Positions 9,978 to 20,214 of a stretch of DNA of 43,374 nt are shown one piece after another. The first letter of the stretch is position 1. Every line of letters begins with the position of its first letter. The stretch comes from Chara braunii. Lineage: Eukaryota > Streptophyta > Charophyceae > Charales > Characeae. The notes under the pieces were generated by a model that was not told the origin of the DNA, searched no databases, and saw only the letters and a program-made list of their open reading frames with translations. A program made the position numbers and the translations under genes. Location: positions 3,159,361-3,202,734 of the forward strand of contig BFEA01000013.1 in the NCBI GenBank assembly GCA_003427395.1. The letters are read 5' to 3'.

Positions 9978-11035
9978 CCGTCGCCGCCCCCGGTGCCAGC
10001 TCCTCCAACACCTCCGATCGCCTTGGAGATCGACGTCGAAGCCCTCAAGGGCGACACACAGCTACAGCAAACCACCACGCAACAATTGGAGCAGCGGATC
10101 TATGCTGCTGCCGCCAACCCGAGTTCGGCACCGCGCGAGACAACTCCAAGGTTCGATGATCAAGAGATCTTCTGCGATTCAACGAAAACGGACCCGATGT
10201 CGTGGTTCCGCAAATTCGAGCTCAAGTTGCAGCTGCACCACATCAGCAAGGACAAGCATCACGCGTACTTATACTCCCGGTCAAGGGGCGTGTGCCAAGC
10301 ATGGTTGGACAATCTCTTGTCCAAGTACGGGGTGGTAGCTGCCGACTTGTACACCAAGATCAGTTGGGATGAACTAAAGGCGGCGTGGCATAAGCGGTTC
10401 CAAGTAGAGTCACCGGCGATAAAGGCAATGGACAAATTGATGACCTTCGAACAAGGCACGCTGCCGAGTGTTGACTGGATTGCCGAGTACCAACGCTTGA
10501 CATCCGTCCCAGACATTCAGATGGGCTTCAAGGCCGTCAAACACTACTTCATCTCGAGGTCGTGTCCGACGTTGGGCAACGCCTTGACTCACGTCGAGGA
10601 CACCCTGACGACAACGGTGGAGCTCTTCGACAATGCCGCGCAGATCATTGTCACGAATAAGGAGGCCAAGAACCTCAACCATTCGTTTGTGGCAGGCCCG
10701 AGCTCTATCAGCATCGACCGAAAGTGGCCGTGGTCGCGGCAGCAACGCCAATCGGCCAGTCTAGCGAGGCCGTGTCTGCCAATGAAGGGGACAGACTCGC
10801 AGCCGCCCGGGATGGTGGCCGCCCCGACAGAGGCCGAGGACGTGGCAAGCCGAAGACAAACACCAGATCTATCCCCGGGCCCGGCGCAGCAGCTCCAGCC
10901 CCATGGTCCCACTACGGTCTCTCCGAACAAGCATACAAGCAACGCACGAGATTTCACTATTGTTTGTGGTGTAACGGAGATCTCCACGACACAGTGGGCT
11001 GCCCGTTGAAAGGCAAAGGGAAATTGGGAAACTGA
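9978..11035 (+). pseudogene. Gag core and CCHC knuckle of element B
   Basis: The frame through 9993 encodes a Gag domain of the retrotransposon type: DPMSWFRKFELKLQ, then CQAWLDNLLSKYG and AWHKRFQVESPAIKAMDKL. It is intact for over 230 codons. Near 10715 the reading frame shifts; the downstream frame gives an Arg/Gly-rich stretch and a perfect CX2CX4HX4C knuckle, YCLWCNGDLHDTVGC, at 10961-11002, then a stop at 11033-11035. Confidence 0.85.
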
Positions 11036-11039
11036 GCAC

Positions 11040-11860
11040 CGCCGGGAGTGAATCGACAACACTGTCGACGCCCTCGGACCCGGTCGCTTCGCGGGTGTCC
11101 GCCCTTCGTTTCGAGGCACATGCGGAAGTCGATAGTCCTCTTCTATATTCTTATGAGGACTATGCTGCCCGGCTCATTCGTACGCTGGGTACTCATGCTC
11201 AAGGACAAGACGTGTGTGCGGCATCTTCCCCGTCTGGCAGCGGCAACTTATCGTCTTCAAGTGGTTCTTCACGGGAGTCGGCGCGCGAGTTCAACATAAA
11301 GGTATTGTACCCCTCCTCTATGTCCGCATCCAAGTTGGGCAAGCGTCCTGCAACGCTTTGCTGGATAGCGCCACGTCTCGCAATTTCATGAGCCAAGCCT
11401 TTATGCAAAGGGCTGGCCTTGGCGCACAAGTTTGGAGGAAGGCAAACCCGACGGCGATCAAGTTGGCGGACGGAAGGACGCAGCAACTTATCGACCGCTA
11501 CATCGAGGCCGTACCGGTGTATTTCGCACCTCATGCATAAGAACCGGTGACGTTCGACATTTTGGACACTGACTTCGACATTATTTTGGGAATGCCTTGG
11601 CTTGCAAGTGCGGATCACACAGTCAACTTCCACCGGCGGACTCTTACCGTTCAGGACACCTTCGACGCCGAAGTGTCGAGTAATATTCCTCTTCCACACC
11701 CTTCAATTCGGTGCCAAGTGGTGACGGCCAAGTCGTTCCGAGCTACTTGCGCTTACAAGCAGCCCGACGAGATAGGCCTATGCTTCCTACGGACCGTAGC
11801 GGTAGCCGACTCTTCACCCACGGACTTGTCTTCGGACCCCCGTGTGGTGCGGTTGCTTGA
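11040..11860 (+). pseudogene. Aspartic protease of element B
   Basis: The N-terminal part reads in the frame of 11095 (LRFEAHAEVDSPLLYSY); the active-site part reads in the frame of 11214. The active site is LLDSATSRNF: Asp 11364-11366 followed by Ser-Ala where retropepsins have Ser/Thr-Gly, so activity is doubtful. The second hallmark is FDIILGMPWL near 11575. TAA at 11538-11540 interrupts between the two. The frame then continues through a linker (LLDEFTDIFESPTDVVPDR) into RT. Confidence 0.8.
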
Positions 11861-13250
11861 CGAGTTCACCGACATCTTCGAGTCACCTACCGATGTGGTG
11901 CCGGATCGGTCGATCTCTCACGAGATCATTCTTGAGGCCGGTGCCGTACCGCCGAAAGGTAGCATTTACCGCATAAGAGAGAAGGAGCTTACGGTCCTCC
12001 GCGTGCAACTCGATGACTTGTTGGACAAGGGCTGGATCTACGGTTGTGCATCGACTACCGCAAGCTCAACGCGCAAACCGTCAAGAATGAGGGGCCCCTT
12101 CCTCGTATTGACGATCTCCGTGAGCGATTGGGTGGCGCGAAGTACTTTTCTAAGTTGGCTATGAAATCAGGATACCATCAGATTTCGATCCGGCCGAACG
12201 ATCGCTATAAATCCGCATTCAAGACACGATATGGGCATTTTGAGTGGGTGGTCATGCCTTTTGGCCTCACCAACGCCCCTTCGTCCTTTCAAGCGACAAT
12301 GACCAACGAGTTTCGTGCGATGTTGACCGGTTCGTGCTGGTCTACTTAGACAACATTCTCGTTTATAGCCGAACATTGGAGAAACATTTTGAGCACCTTC
12401 AACGAGTGTTGGAGACGCTGCGCCATGCCAAGTACAAAGCCAACCGTGACAAGTGCGAATTTGTCCGGCAAGAGCTGGAATACTTGGGCCATTTTGTCAC
12501 ACCGGAGGGCATCAGTCCGTTGTCGGACAAGATTCAAGCCATCCAAGAGTGGTCGGAGCCGCGGAACGTCACGGATGTCTGTTCGTTCCTTGGCCTTGCC
12601 GGGTACTACCAATGTTTTATCAAAGGAGACTCGAAGATCGCGGCCCACTTGACCAAGCTTCAATGCAAGGTTCGGCTGTTTGACTTCGGAGAGGATGCGC
12701 GGGAATCATTTTTGGGCTTCAAAGCCGCGCTATTATCTGCGGAGGTCTTGCGCATATACGACCCGCTATTGCCAACGCGCGTCACTACGGATGTGTCCAA
12801 CTATGGCATTGGTGTCGTCCTCGAACAACACGATGACGTGGACTGGCACCCGGTCGAGTACTTCAACAAGAAAGTGTCCGTTGTGCACTCCATTGATGAT
12901 GCACGCAAGGAGGAGCTCCTAGCCTTCGTCCACGCGCTCAAACGGTGGCGGCACTTCCTCCTTGGTCGAAGTCAATTCTGATGGGTAACAGACAACAATC
13001 CGTTGGTCTTCTACAAGACCCAAGACACCGTTAATAACACCATCGCCCGTTGGATGGTTTTCATCGACCAATTCGACTTCTTTCCCGATCACATTTCGGG
13101 GAAGTCTAACCGTTTTGCGAATGCTCTTTCACAACGTCCCGATCATTGTATCGCAATCTATTCGACCTTCGAAATCGACGATGACCTGCGGGACAACTTC
13201 ATCCGCAGCTACCAAACCGACCTCGAGTTTCGCGACAGTACGCGAATTGC
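11860..13250 (+). pseudogene. RT and RNase H of element B, catalytically dead
   Basis: RT begins at KGSIYRIREKEL. After GWI the fingers are deleted and joined to CIDYRKLNAQ near 12030. Motif A reads SKLAMKSGYHQ: Ala at 12158-12160 replaces the metal-binding Asp. Motif C reads VYLDNILVY: Asn at 12352-12354 replaces the second Asp. A one-base loss near 12330 shifts the frame. RNase H retains TTDVSNYGIG (DAS changed to DVS) and ends with PDHISGKSNRFANALS. TGA at 12979-12981 is another stop. Confidence 0.9.
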
Positions 13251-13397
13251 TCCTCCCCTAATCCGACGCCTTCTCACTACCGGATCCAAGAGGGGTACTT
13301 GCTTGTCCACACGCGGGGGAAGGACCTTCTTTGCATACCGAGTGACTCTCACTTGCATACACGGCTTTTTGGCGAGTTCCACGATGCTCCCGCCACC
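13250..13397 (+). pseudogene. Integrase N-terminus of element B, forward piece
   Basis: The region between RNase H and integrase, ending in GEFHDAPAT, the start of the zinc-binding domain. Similarity in this direction stops at 13397, the end of a 25-bp repeat; from 13398 the sequence is integrase on the opposite strand. Confidence 0.7.
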
Positions 13398-14046
13398 TTC
13401 GCCGGTCTTGATCTTGAAAGGCGGCATTCCGATAGCCAGGTGGATGGACGAGTTGTATGCCAACTCGACATCCGGCATACAACTCGACATCCGGCAGCCG
13501 CTCAACCCAATCCTTTTGGTCGGGAACGATGAGAGTGCGAAGGAGAACCCGTGCGGTCTGATGCGTCGTCTCCGTTCGGCCATCGGTTTGGGGGTAGTGA
13601 GCCGAAATTGGCTTGAGAGATGAGCCCCATCGTTTGATGAACGCCAACCAAAAATCGGACATGAACCGAGTGTCGCGGTCGCAGACGATTTCCTTGGGGT
13701 AACCCTTGGTTCGAATCCAACCGGCATAAAGAACCTCGGCCAACTCCAGTGCCTTGGCATGATAGCGGCAAGGCAAAAACATGGCGAACTTGGTGAGTCG
13801 GTCGACCACCGTGAGAATCCCATCCACACCGGTCTTGTGCTTGGGGAATGGCCTGGTAATGTCCATGGCAATTGCTTCCCTTCGGCGCAAGGGGACCGAT
13901 AATGGTCGCAACTCGCTGTACGCACGATGGTTGCGGGATTTGCAGCATCGGCAAACCTTGCATGACTCGCAATAGCATGTGACGTCGCCGAGAAGGCCAA
14001 GGCACCAAAATCGCTCGCGAAGTCGGGCAATTGTGCGATGGACTCC
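13398..14046 (-). pseudogene. Inverted integrase of element B
   Basis: Read on the minus strand this gives, in order, the zinc-domain end (TIARLRERF, then CYCESCKVC), the DDE core with Asp in AMDITRPFPKHKTG, Asp in EIVCDRDTRFM and Glu in QTDGRTE, and the segment KDWVERLPDVEL. A 19-bp duplication (13461-13497) disrupts the last part. It is the missing piece of the forward element, flipped in place, because its two ends join the forward integrase at 13397 and near 14140. Confidence 0.9.
13461..13497. repeat. 19-bp tandem duplication in inverted integrase
   Basis: CAACTCGACATCCGGCA occurs at 13461 and again at 13480. The duplication adds 19 bp, shifting the reading frame. Confidence 0.9.
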
Positions 14047-14109
14047 ACTCAGCGGTAGAGTGCCACCTTGACATGGTGGAAGCCATCAGTTCAAGTCTGA
14101 TTATCCCTA
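14047..14109 (+). tRNA. trnV-GAC: 5'-truncated plastid-type tRNA-Val(GAC)
   Basis: D arm (ACTC 14047-14050, GAGT 14058-14061), anticodon stem CCACC/GGTGG (14063-14067, 14075-14079) with loop TTGACAT and anticodon GAC at 14070-14072, variable loop AAGCC, T arm ATCAG/CTGAT with loop TTCAAGT, 3' acceptor TATCCCT and discriminator A (14109). From memory it resembles plastid trnV-GAC. The 5' acceptor strand is missing and replaced by integrase sequence, so it is a pseudo-tRNA. No CCA follows. It sits at an inversion breakpoint of element B and is most likely a nuclear plastid DNA insertion. Confidence 0.8.
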
Positions 14110-14164
14110 GATTGATGAAATCAACTAATTGATTGAAGACGAGTTCCACGATGCTCCCGCCACC

Positions 14165-14445
14165 GGTCACTTTAACAAGGGACTTCCCAAGCACTTCGCG
14201 TGCAGTTCAGGAGGCAGGAGGTAGTCTTCAGGATTCGGCAGCAGCACTCCAGAGGAGTGCTGCAGTAGTAGTACAAGCGTTAGCAGTAGTCTTCAGTGTT
14301 GGGCGCTAGTAGGAGCTAGAGTAGTACTCGAGAGAGAGAGAGATTGGGCGGAGGCCAGGGAGACTTACCTGCAGCGCCATAGCTCCAGCCTCGTCTTCGA
14401 GGTTCCTGCAGCACGGCGCCATCTTCACAGGTTAGTGCCTGGCAC

Positions 14446-14515
<70 letters not shown>

Positions 14516-14865
14516 CTTCTTCCTTTTCTCTGTCCACCATCTCCCCCTCACCCTCTCGCTACTTGACTTCACTGCATCAGCGGACTACGAGAGAGCGGGA
14601 TCGACATTCCCATCTCCTCTTCTTCGTCTAATCTCCTCCTCTTCGTTTGTGTCTGGTGTGGACCTGGCGCATTCTTCCTGTGTGTAGCGCCAGGCCCCTT
14701 CACACCTTGTGATGAGGATGATGTATGTTTGGTCTGCATTGCGACATTGATTGGGCTAGTCAGTGGTATTCTAGCATTCTGGTGCGCTGTCTAGTACTAC
14801 GTGAGAGAGGTCAGTCCCGGTCAGGTCAAGGCTTATATCTAAGTCTTCCACTGCGCTACAAAGTG
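14165..14865. other. Unassigned sequence with hairpins and GA repeat
   Basis: No gene seen. After about 15-20 bp of integrase-like sequence the stretch becomes anonymous. It holds a perfect hairpin at 14241-14263 (arms GCAGCACTCC and GGAGTGCTGC, loop AGA), a (GA)n microsatellite (14448-14510), and inverted CCTGGCGC/GCGCCAGG at 14663-14694. Similarity to gag of element 1 starts at about 14866. Confidence 0.6.
14448..14510. repeat. (GA)n microsatellite, 63 bp
   Basis: About 31 uninterrupted GA dinucleotides. Shorter GA runs lie at 14331-14343. It accounts for the apparent Leu-Ser and Arg-Glu repeat open frames on the two strands. Confidence 0.98.
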
Positions 14866-16295
14866 GTAGAAGAAGGGCCACTAGAAAGGAGAAGAAGAGA
14901 GCAAAGAGGGGAACCCAGTGGGACCAAAGATGATCAGTTAGAGAAAAAGATCACAGAGTGGAGGTTGCAAATTTGTCCTTGGGAGAAGACGCGGAAGCAA
15001 TGATGTATGTGCCCAGGGACGAACAGGACGCGGCCTTGAAAGAGTGGGAGGCGGCAGAAGATCCACTCAGGCGTCAGGCCCTAGAGGATGAAAAGAGGAT
15101 GGAGTGGAACTTCCGGCTAACAAGGGAGAGAAAAGCAAGGTTGGATGTGGTGAGTCGGGCGACAAAGGAATTGGAAGAAGTGAGGAAGCAGAGGGACCAG
15201 ATGGCGACGCAGGTTGATTTGCTGGGGAAGATGGAAATCATGGCGAGGAATATCGAACGTCTGTCAGCGGCTCAGGAGGAGCAATATCAATTTATTAGGA
15301 GTCAAGATATTGCTTTGCGCTCGATACGGCCGGGATTCAGGGAGTTCGCAAGGGAGTAAGTGGTACAGGTGGGATCCGACGTGAAAGCCCGCCCAGATAG
15401 CACAAAGCGTTATTGCACAGGCGCCATAGAGGGCGCGGAGTTGGCCGCACCCAAGGAGGAAGCGGCACGAACCCATAGAGACCCTGTGAAGGTCAAGTTC
15501 CCGGACTCCTACAGCGGAAAGGAGGAGGAAAACTTTGATAATTGGGAAGCCAACATTAAGCCGTACGTGCACTTGCAGAACGTTGCTCCCGACGAGCACG
15601 TCCTGATCGCTATACACGCCCTTAGGGAGGAAGCAGCGAGCTTCGCCCGTTCCTTGTGTCGCGCCGCCAACTGCAATGATGATTTGGTGGCCTACTCCGT
15701 GTTCACTCCCCTCAGTGACTTTCTTAAGTTGCTGAGAGAACAGTTTGCAAACGTGACCCGTAGTGTCAAAGCGTCAGATAAGCTACAAACCATCCATTCT
15801 CGTCAGTGGAGAAGTGCAAGGGCACTCAAAGGTGTGATGAACGAGTTGGTCGCCGTTCCTGACCATGGGGTCACTGAGACCCAATTGGTCAATCTCTTCT
15901 ATCGCGTTATGCCCGAACAGTTACGCGGGCATTTCTTTGAAAAGAGCCAGCAACCTACCATGACCTACGATGCACTTAGCAGGGAAGTGGTAGCGTTTGA
16001 AGCATGGTCTGCGTCAGTTTCCACTTTCTGGCACAAGGACCTGGACAAAGGCAAAAAGTGGAAGGGTTGTACTATCTCAGGTCAAGTCAAGACCAAGGAT
16101 CATTTGATCCTCACATTCGATGAGGGAGGTATGGACCAAGTCCCCTACGAGCAGATAGCGTGGGGACTAGAGGAAGAAGAGGACAATAGCGCTAGCCAGG
16201 GGAGGACTTACGCTGCTGTCGAGGTCGGAGGGAGGCCGCAAGGAAGAGGAGGAGGCCAGGGCCAAGGGGGCCGAGCCTCAGGTGGCCGTTCCTAG
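14866..16295 (+). pseudogene. Gag of element 2
   Basis: The first 90 bp read in a different frame from the rest (ending CPWEKTRKQ), then from about 14958 one frame runs to 16295 with a single TAA at 15357-15359. The Gag domain (PDSYSGKEEENFDNWEANIK, AIHALREEAASFARSL, LRGHFFEKSQQPTMTYDAL) matches element 1 closely. The C-terminus is Gly/Gln-rich. The N-terminal Glu-rich coil of element 1 is missing. Confidence 0.85.
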
Positions 16296-17216
16296 GGCGA
16301 TCAAGGGGTTGGCGGTAGAGGAGGAAACCGCCAAGCGGGAGGAAGGGGTCAAGGTCCCCCGCAAAACCGTTTTGGCAACCGTTCACCTAATAGGGGTAGT
16401 AGGTCACCCTATAGGAGAGGTGGTTGGCACCCAGGTCTGCCACAGGGCCGACCTTGGGAGGATTTGGGCCAAGACCAGCGCGTCTGGCAGCAGCGTGTGG
16501 ATCAGGGGCAGGCCATGTGGGGAAACGAACGCGAGCCGACAAGAAACTCCCACACCACATGAGCCTATGGCAAAGGTTGCAGGCTGGAGCCCAGATAGCT
16601 GTCCAGAGACTGCTTGTGTTAGAGTCTCTCTAGGCACCTCCCTCACAGGCGTGGCCGACGAGTTGAAGGAGAGAATGCCCGCCTGGGCCAAGCTGAAAAA
16701 GGAGAGTAAAGGACAGCTAGTGTTAGTAGATGTAGAAGTTTTCAGAACCAGAGTAGGAACCCTTATAGATTCAGGGGCTACCCGCAGTTATATTAGTCGT
16801 AGAGCGCTAAGGAAGCTGAGGCTAGGGTTAAAAGTCCAAAAGTTAGAAGACCCCATAGTAAGTGTCCTCGCAGACAACAACACTATGCGTGTTGAGGACT
16901 ACGTAGAGGGAGTCCAGGCGTATTTCCGCCTAGAGAAAGATGGAAAAATGGAGAAAGTTCTCCATTCCCTAACTCTCCTCGTACAGGATGACCTTCCTTT
17001 TGATATAGTCCTAGGTGTGGACTGGGGTGAGGCAGCAGGGGCCACACTCCACTTGAGCGAGCATGAGTGTAGGCTCCCTAGCCCATCAAGCGAGATTAAG
17101 ACTGCCCGTTTGTTCCATGCGTGAGGTTTAGATAACGCCCTGGCACATTGCTGTCTCAGTGGTCCTGCGTTTGCTCGATTGGTGCAAAAGGAGAAATTAG
17201 AGGAACAGGTCTTCGT
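16296..17216 (+). pseudogene. Protease of element 2, fused to out-of-frame gag tail
   Basis: An ORF from 16282 to 17124 starts in what is the wrong frame for the Gag tail, then enters the true protease frame because a 124-bp deletion (relative to 3379-3502 of element 1) removed the CCHC knuckle and changed phase. Protease hallmarks are intact: LIDSGATRSY with Asp 16768-16770, and FDIVLGVDWGEAAGA. TGA at 17122-17124 interrupts the linker. About 177 bp of the protease-RT linker present in element 1 are missing after 17215. Confidence 0.85.
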
Positions 17217-18557
17217 AGTTTACCGCGGGAGTTGGAGGAGCTGCGTAAGCAACTAGACGAGCTCCTAGAGAAGCGTTGGATTAGGCCTAGTTCGTCTCCA
17301 TTTGGAGCACCAGTTTTGTTTGTCCCCAAAAAGGAGGGAGAGCTTAGAATGTGTATTGACTATAGGGGTCTCAATGCCATCATAGTGAAGAATGCAGAGC
17401 CGCTACCCCGTATAGATGATTTTTTAGACCGGGTGCAAGGATGCAAGTATTTTTCAAAGAGATTTGAGGTTCGGATATCATCAGGTAGAGGTCCATCCTG
17501 ATGATCAGTACAAGACCGCATTTCGGACAAGGTATGGGCACTACGAGTTTATAGGCATGCCCTTTGGACCAACCAACGCGCCAGCGACCTTTCAGCGTTG
17601 TATGAATGACCTGTTTAGGTCGTGGTTAGATAGATTTGTAGTAGTGTACTTAGATGACATTCTAGTATTCAGCAAGACCCTCCAAGAGCATCAGGGTCAT
17701 CTGAGGCAGGTCTTGGAGAAGCCGAGAGAAGCTAACTTCAAGATCAACCCGAAGAAGTGCGAATGGGCAAAGACCCAAGTTTTGTACTTAGGCCACGTCT
17801 TAGACGGAGACGGCATTAAGCCAGAGGATAGCAAAATCGCAGCGAGTAGGGATTGGCCTACGCCCCGCACGCTGACAGAGTTGCGATCGTTCTTAGGCCT
17901 AGCAAACTACTACAAGAAGTTTGTAAGAAACTTCTCTACCATCGCTGCACCCCTTCGCAGATTGCTGAAGAAAGGGAAACAATATGGAAGTGGGATAAGG
18001 ACTGCACGCCTGCCATGAGGAAGTTGAAGCAGGCGTTGATAGAGTATCCAGTCCTTGAGGTCGCCGATCCGTCCTTACCTTTCGTTGTTACCACTGACGC
18101 GAGTCAGTATGGCATAGGTGTTGTACTACAGCAAGGCGATGGCAGCGGATATAGACCCGTAGAGTTCATGTCTACTAGGATGCCTTCAGAGAAGGTAGCG
18201 ACATCCACCTACGAGAGGGAACTCTACGCTCTCAGGCAAGCACTAGAACACTAGAAACACTTCTTGCTTAGGAGGCACTTAAAAGTCTATTCAGACCACG
18301 AGACGTTAAGGTGGCTGAAGACGCAGGCCAAGATGACACCTAGGTTGACCAGGTGGGCCGTCGAGATAGACCAATACGACTTTGAGCTCAAGCAAGTTAA
18401 GGGCACGTACAATGTAGTTGCGGATGCTCTAAGTAGGAGGTCGGACTACTTTGGGGCAATAGTCCATTATCTGGATATAGGGAAGGACCTGCAACAGAAA
18501 GTTAGAGAGGCATATGTGCAGGATCCTATCTATAGCGACCTTCTTAAGAGAGTATAG
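17217..18557 (+). pseudogene. RT and RNase H of element 2
   Basis: RT starts at [16 protein letters not shown] and keeps [11 protein letters not shown] 2-bp loss near 17460 removes the motif A Asp context (SKRFEVRIS in the shifted frame). The next frame carries MPFGPTNAPATF (Leu to Pro) and [11 protein letters not shown] 2-bp gain near 17975 shifts again, then one frame runs from there through RNase H (VTTDASQYGIG, HETLRWLK, DALSRRSDYFG) to integrase, interrupted by TAG 18252-18254 (a Trp codon) and TAG 18555-18557. Confidence 0.9.
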
Positions 18558-19976
18558 GAGGCCCCAGAAACTGAACCACATTACCGCACTACAGAGGGTT
18601 TTTTATTTGAGAAGACTGATGTAGTAGACCGCTTGTGCGTCCCCAACAGTGAAAAAATTTGTAGCCTGATCTTAGGGGAATGTCACGATACAGAGGGACA
18701 CTTCGGTTGGCAAAAGACTCTAGCCAATCTGATGCGTGTGTATACTTGGCCAAGGATGAAGGCCGACTGCATAGAGTACATCCGCAGTTGTAAGGTCTGC
18801 CAAAGGAATAAGACTACTACGCGTGCCCCTCCAGGTCTTCTCAGACCCCTACCTATTCCTGACCAGCCCGGGGATTCAGTGTCCATTGATTTCATGGACA
18901 CCGACGTCAAGAGTAGGCATAGTAAGAGCCAAGTCATGGTCATAGTAGATAGATTTAGCAAGTATGCAGATTTTGTTCCGTTGCCTGCAGAGGCTCGTAC
19001 AGAGTTAGTAGTTCATAAATTCTTTGATCATTGGGTCATTGAACACGGGATTCCGCTGTCTATAGTTAGCGATAGAAACACCCGGTTCACTAGTCAGAAC
19101 TGGCGGGAGTTGATGAGAGTATATGGCTCCAAGTTGTTGATGTCATCTGGCCGTCATCCAGAGACTAACGGTCAAACTGAGCAAATGAATAAGCTCCTAC
19201 AACAAGTTCTGAGAATGTACATTAGACCTGATCAGACTAACTGGGATGAGATGCTCCCAAAGGTAGCCAGTGCCTACAATAACAACGTGCACCTGTCCAC
19301 GTGTCGCACTCCCAACGAGTTACATAAGTCCTTTAGACCACGCAGACCGTTTGAGGGACTTAACCGGGATCAGATTCATAGGCTACCGCCCGGTACTAGG
19401 GAGTTTGCGTTACAGCACGAGAAGGAGTTAGCTACCGTTGTAGAGAACCTCAGAAAGGCCCAACATAGGATGATAGAGCAAGCCAATAAGCATCGTCACC
19501 CGTCATATTTTCAAGTAGGCGACTTAGTCTGGGTAAAGTCTAAGGAGTTTGCTCCTGAGGAGAATATCTCGCAAAAGCTATTGCCCGCGTATAGAGGACC
19601 GTGGCCAGTTCTAGAAGTTGAGGGCGGAGAGGATGGGCCGTCCTATACAGTAGAGATTCCAGCGCACCTCCACACCTACCCCGTATTTCACGCATCAAAT
19701 TTATTGTCGTGTGTCACAAGTCAACAGTTTCCCTCCAGAAGGTCCATAATCCCTCTGCATATAGATGGAAGATACGACATTGACGACATTGTAGGTGAAG
19801 ATATATTGCGGACAGGAGGTAGAGGTCGTCCTCAGAAACAGTACAAGGTTCGATTCGCATATCAGGAACCGGAAGACGACCGCTGGTTTACTAGAACTGA
19901 ACTTCTAGAAACAGCTCCCAACATAGTTAGGGCCTACGAAAGAGATAGGAAAGGTAAAGGTCCTGCCTTGGCCTGA
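18558..19976 (+). CDS. Integrase with chromodomain-like tail, intact frame
   Basis: The frame is open for 472 codons from just after TAG 18555 to TGA 19974-19976; it is the C-terminal part of Pol, so no start codon is expected. Zinc domain: ECHDTEGHFG and SCKVCQ. Core: Asp in SIDFMD, Asp in SIVSDRNTRF (family usually SDRD; the catalytic first Asp is kept), Glu in NGQTEQMN. Then PAYRGPWPVLEVEGGEDG (GPY/F-like module) and a chromodomain-like end (RYDIDDIVGEDI, YKVRFAYQEPEDDRWFTR, VRAYE). All catalytic residues are present, so this is the least damaged gene in the window, though it lacks a usable upstream reading frame. Confidence 0.9.
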   Translation, partial: EAPETEPHYRTTEGFLFEKTDVVDRLCVPNSEKICSLILGECHDTEGHFGWQKTLANLMRVYTWPRMKADCIEYIRSCKVCQRNKTTTRAPPGLLRPLPIPDQPGDSVSIDFMDTDVKSRHSKSQVMVIVDRFSKYADFVPLPAEARTELVVHKFFDHWVIEHGIPLSIVSDRNTRFTSQNWRELMRVYGSKLLMSSGRHPETNGQTEQMNKLLQQVLRMYIRPDQTNWDEMLPKVASAYNNNVHLSTCRTPNELHKSFRPRRPFEGLNRDQIHRLPPGTREFALQHEKELATVVENLRKAQHRMIEQANKHRHPSYFQVGDLVWVKSKEFAPEENISQKLLPAYRGPWPVLEVEGGEDGPSYTVEIPAHLHTYPVFHASNLLSCVTSQQFPSRRSIIPLHIDGRYDIDDIVGEDILRTGGRGRPQKQYKVRFAYQEPEDDRWFTRTELLETAPNIVRAYERDRKGKGPALA

Positions 19977-20214
19977 GATATTCTCGGAGGACCTCGAATT
20001 TAGGCCGGCGGGAGTGAAACGGTTTTCACCTTTGCAGAGGCAGATGCAGATCCCGGGGTTTGATACTTAGACCTTACCTCACACATGTATAGTATTGACT
20101 GCTTGAACCCGTGGCCTGTGTTTCATGAGTTGTTGTTTGTTTGTCGTAGGACTGTGTGGACATAGGGATTCGATCTGTAGACCTGTCGAGTAGAGGTCTT
20201 AGAGAGTTCCACAA

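Larger units (their letters stand above)
9364..14164 (+). mobile_element. Element B: second Ty3/gypsy family, rearranged
   Basis: Gag, CCHC knuckle, protease, RT, RNase H and integrase are present in Ty3/gypsy order, but sequences differ clearly from elements 1-6. Codon use is more GC-rich than in its neighbours. The integrase is mostly inverted (13398-14046 reads on the minus strand). RT lacks two catalytic Asp residues. No LTRs were defined at either end; limits are those of recognisable content. Confidence 0.85.
13373..14164. repeat. 25-bp direct repeats bracketing the inversion
   Basis: The segment 13373-13397 (starting CGAGTTCCACGATGCTCC) is repeated exactly at 14140-14164. Only the second copy is followed by the expected continuation GGTCAC (Gly-His of the zinc domain). 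The repeats frame the inverted integrase and the tRNA remnant. Confidence 0.9.

Noticed and set aside
9978-10338. Alternative 155-codon frame (9871-10338) in element B gag
   Set aside because: Arg/Ser-rich out-of-frame reading of the GC-rich gag; the overlapping frame carries the Gag domain.
14316-14631. Leu-Ser and Arg-Glu repeat open frames on both strands
   Set aside because: Produced entirely by the (GA)n microsatellite.
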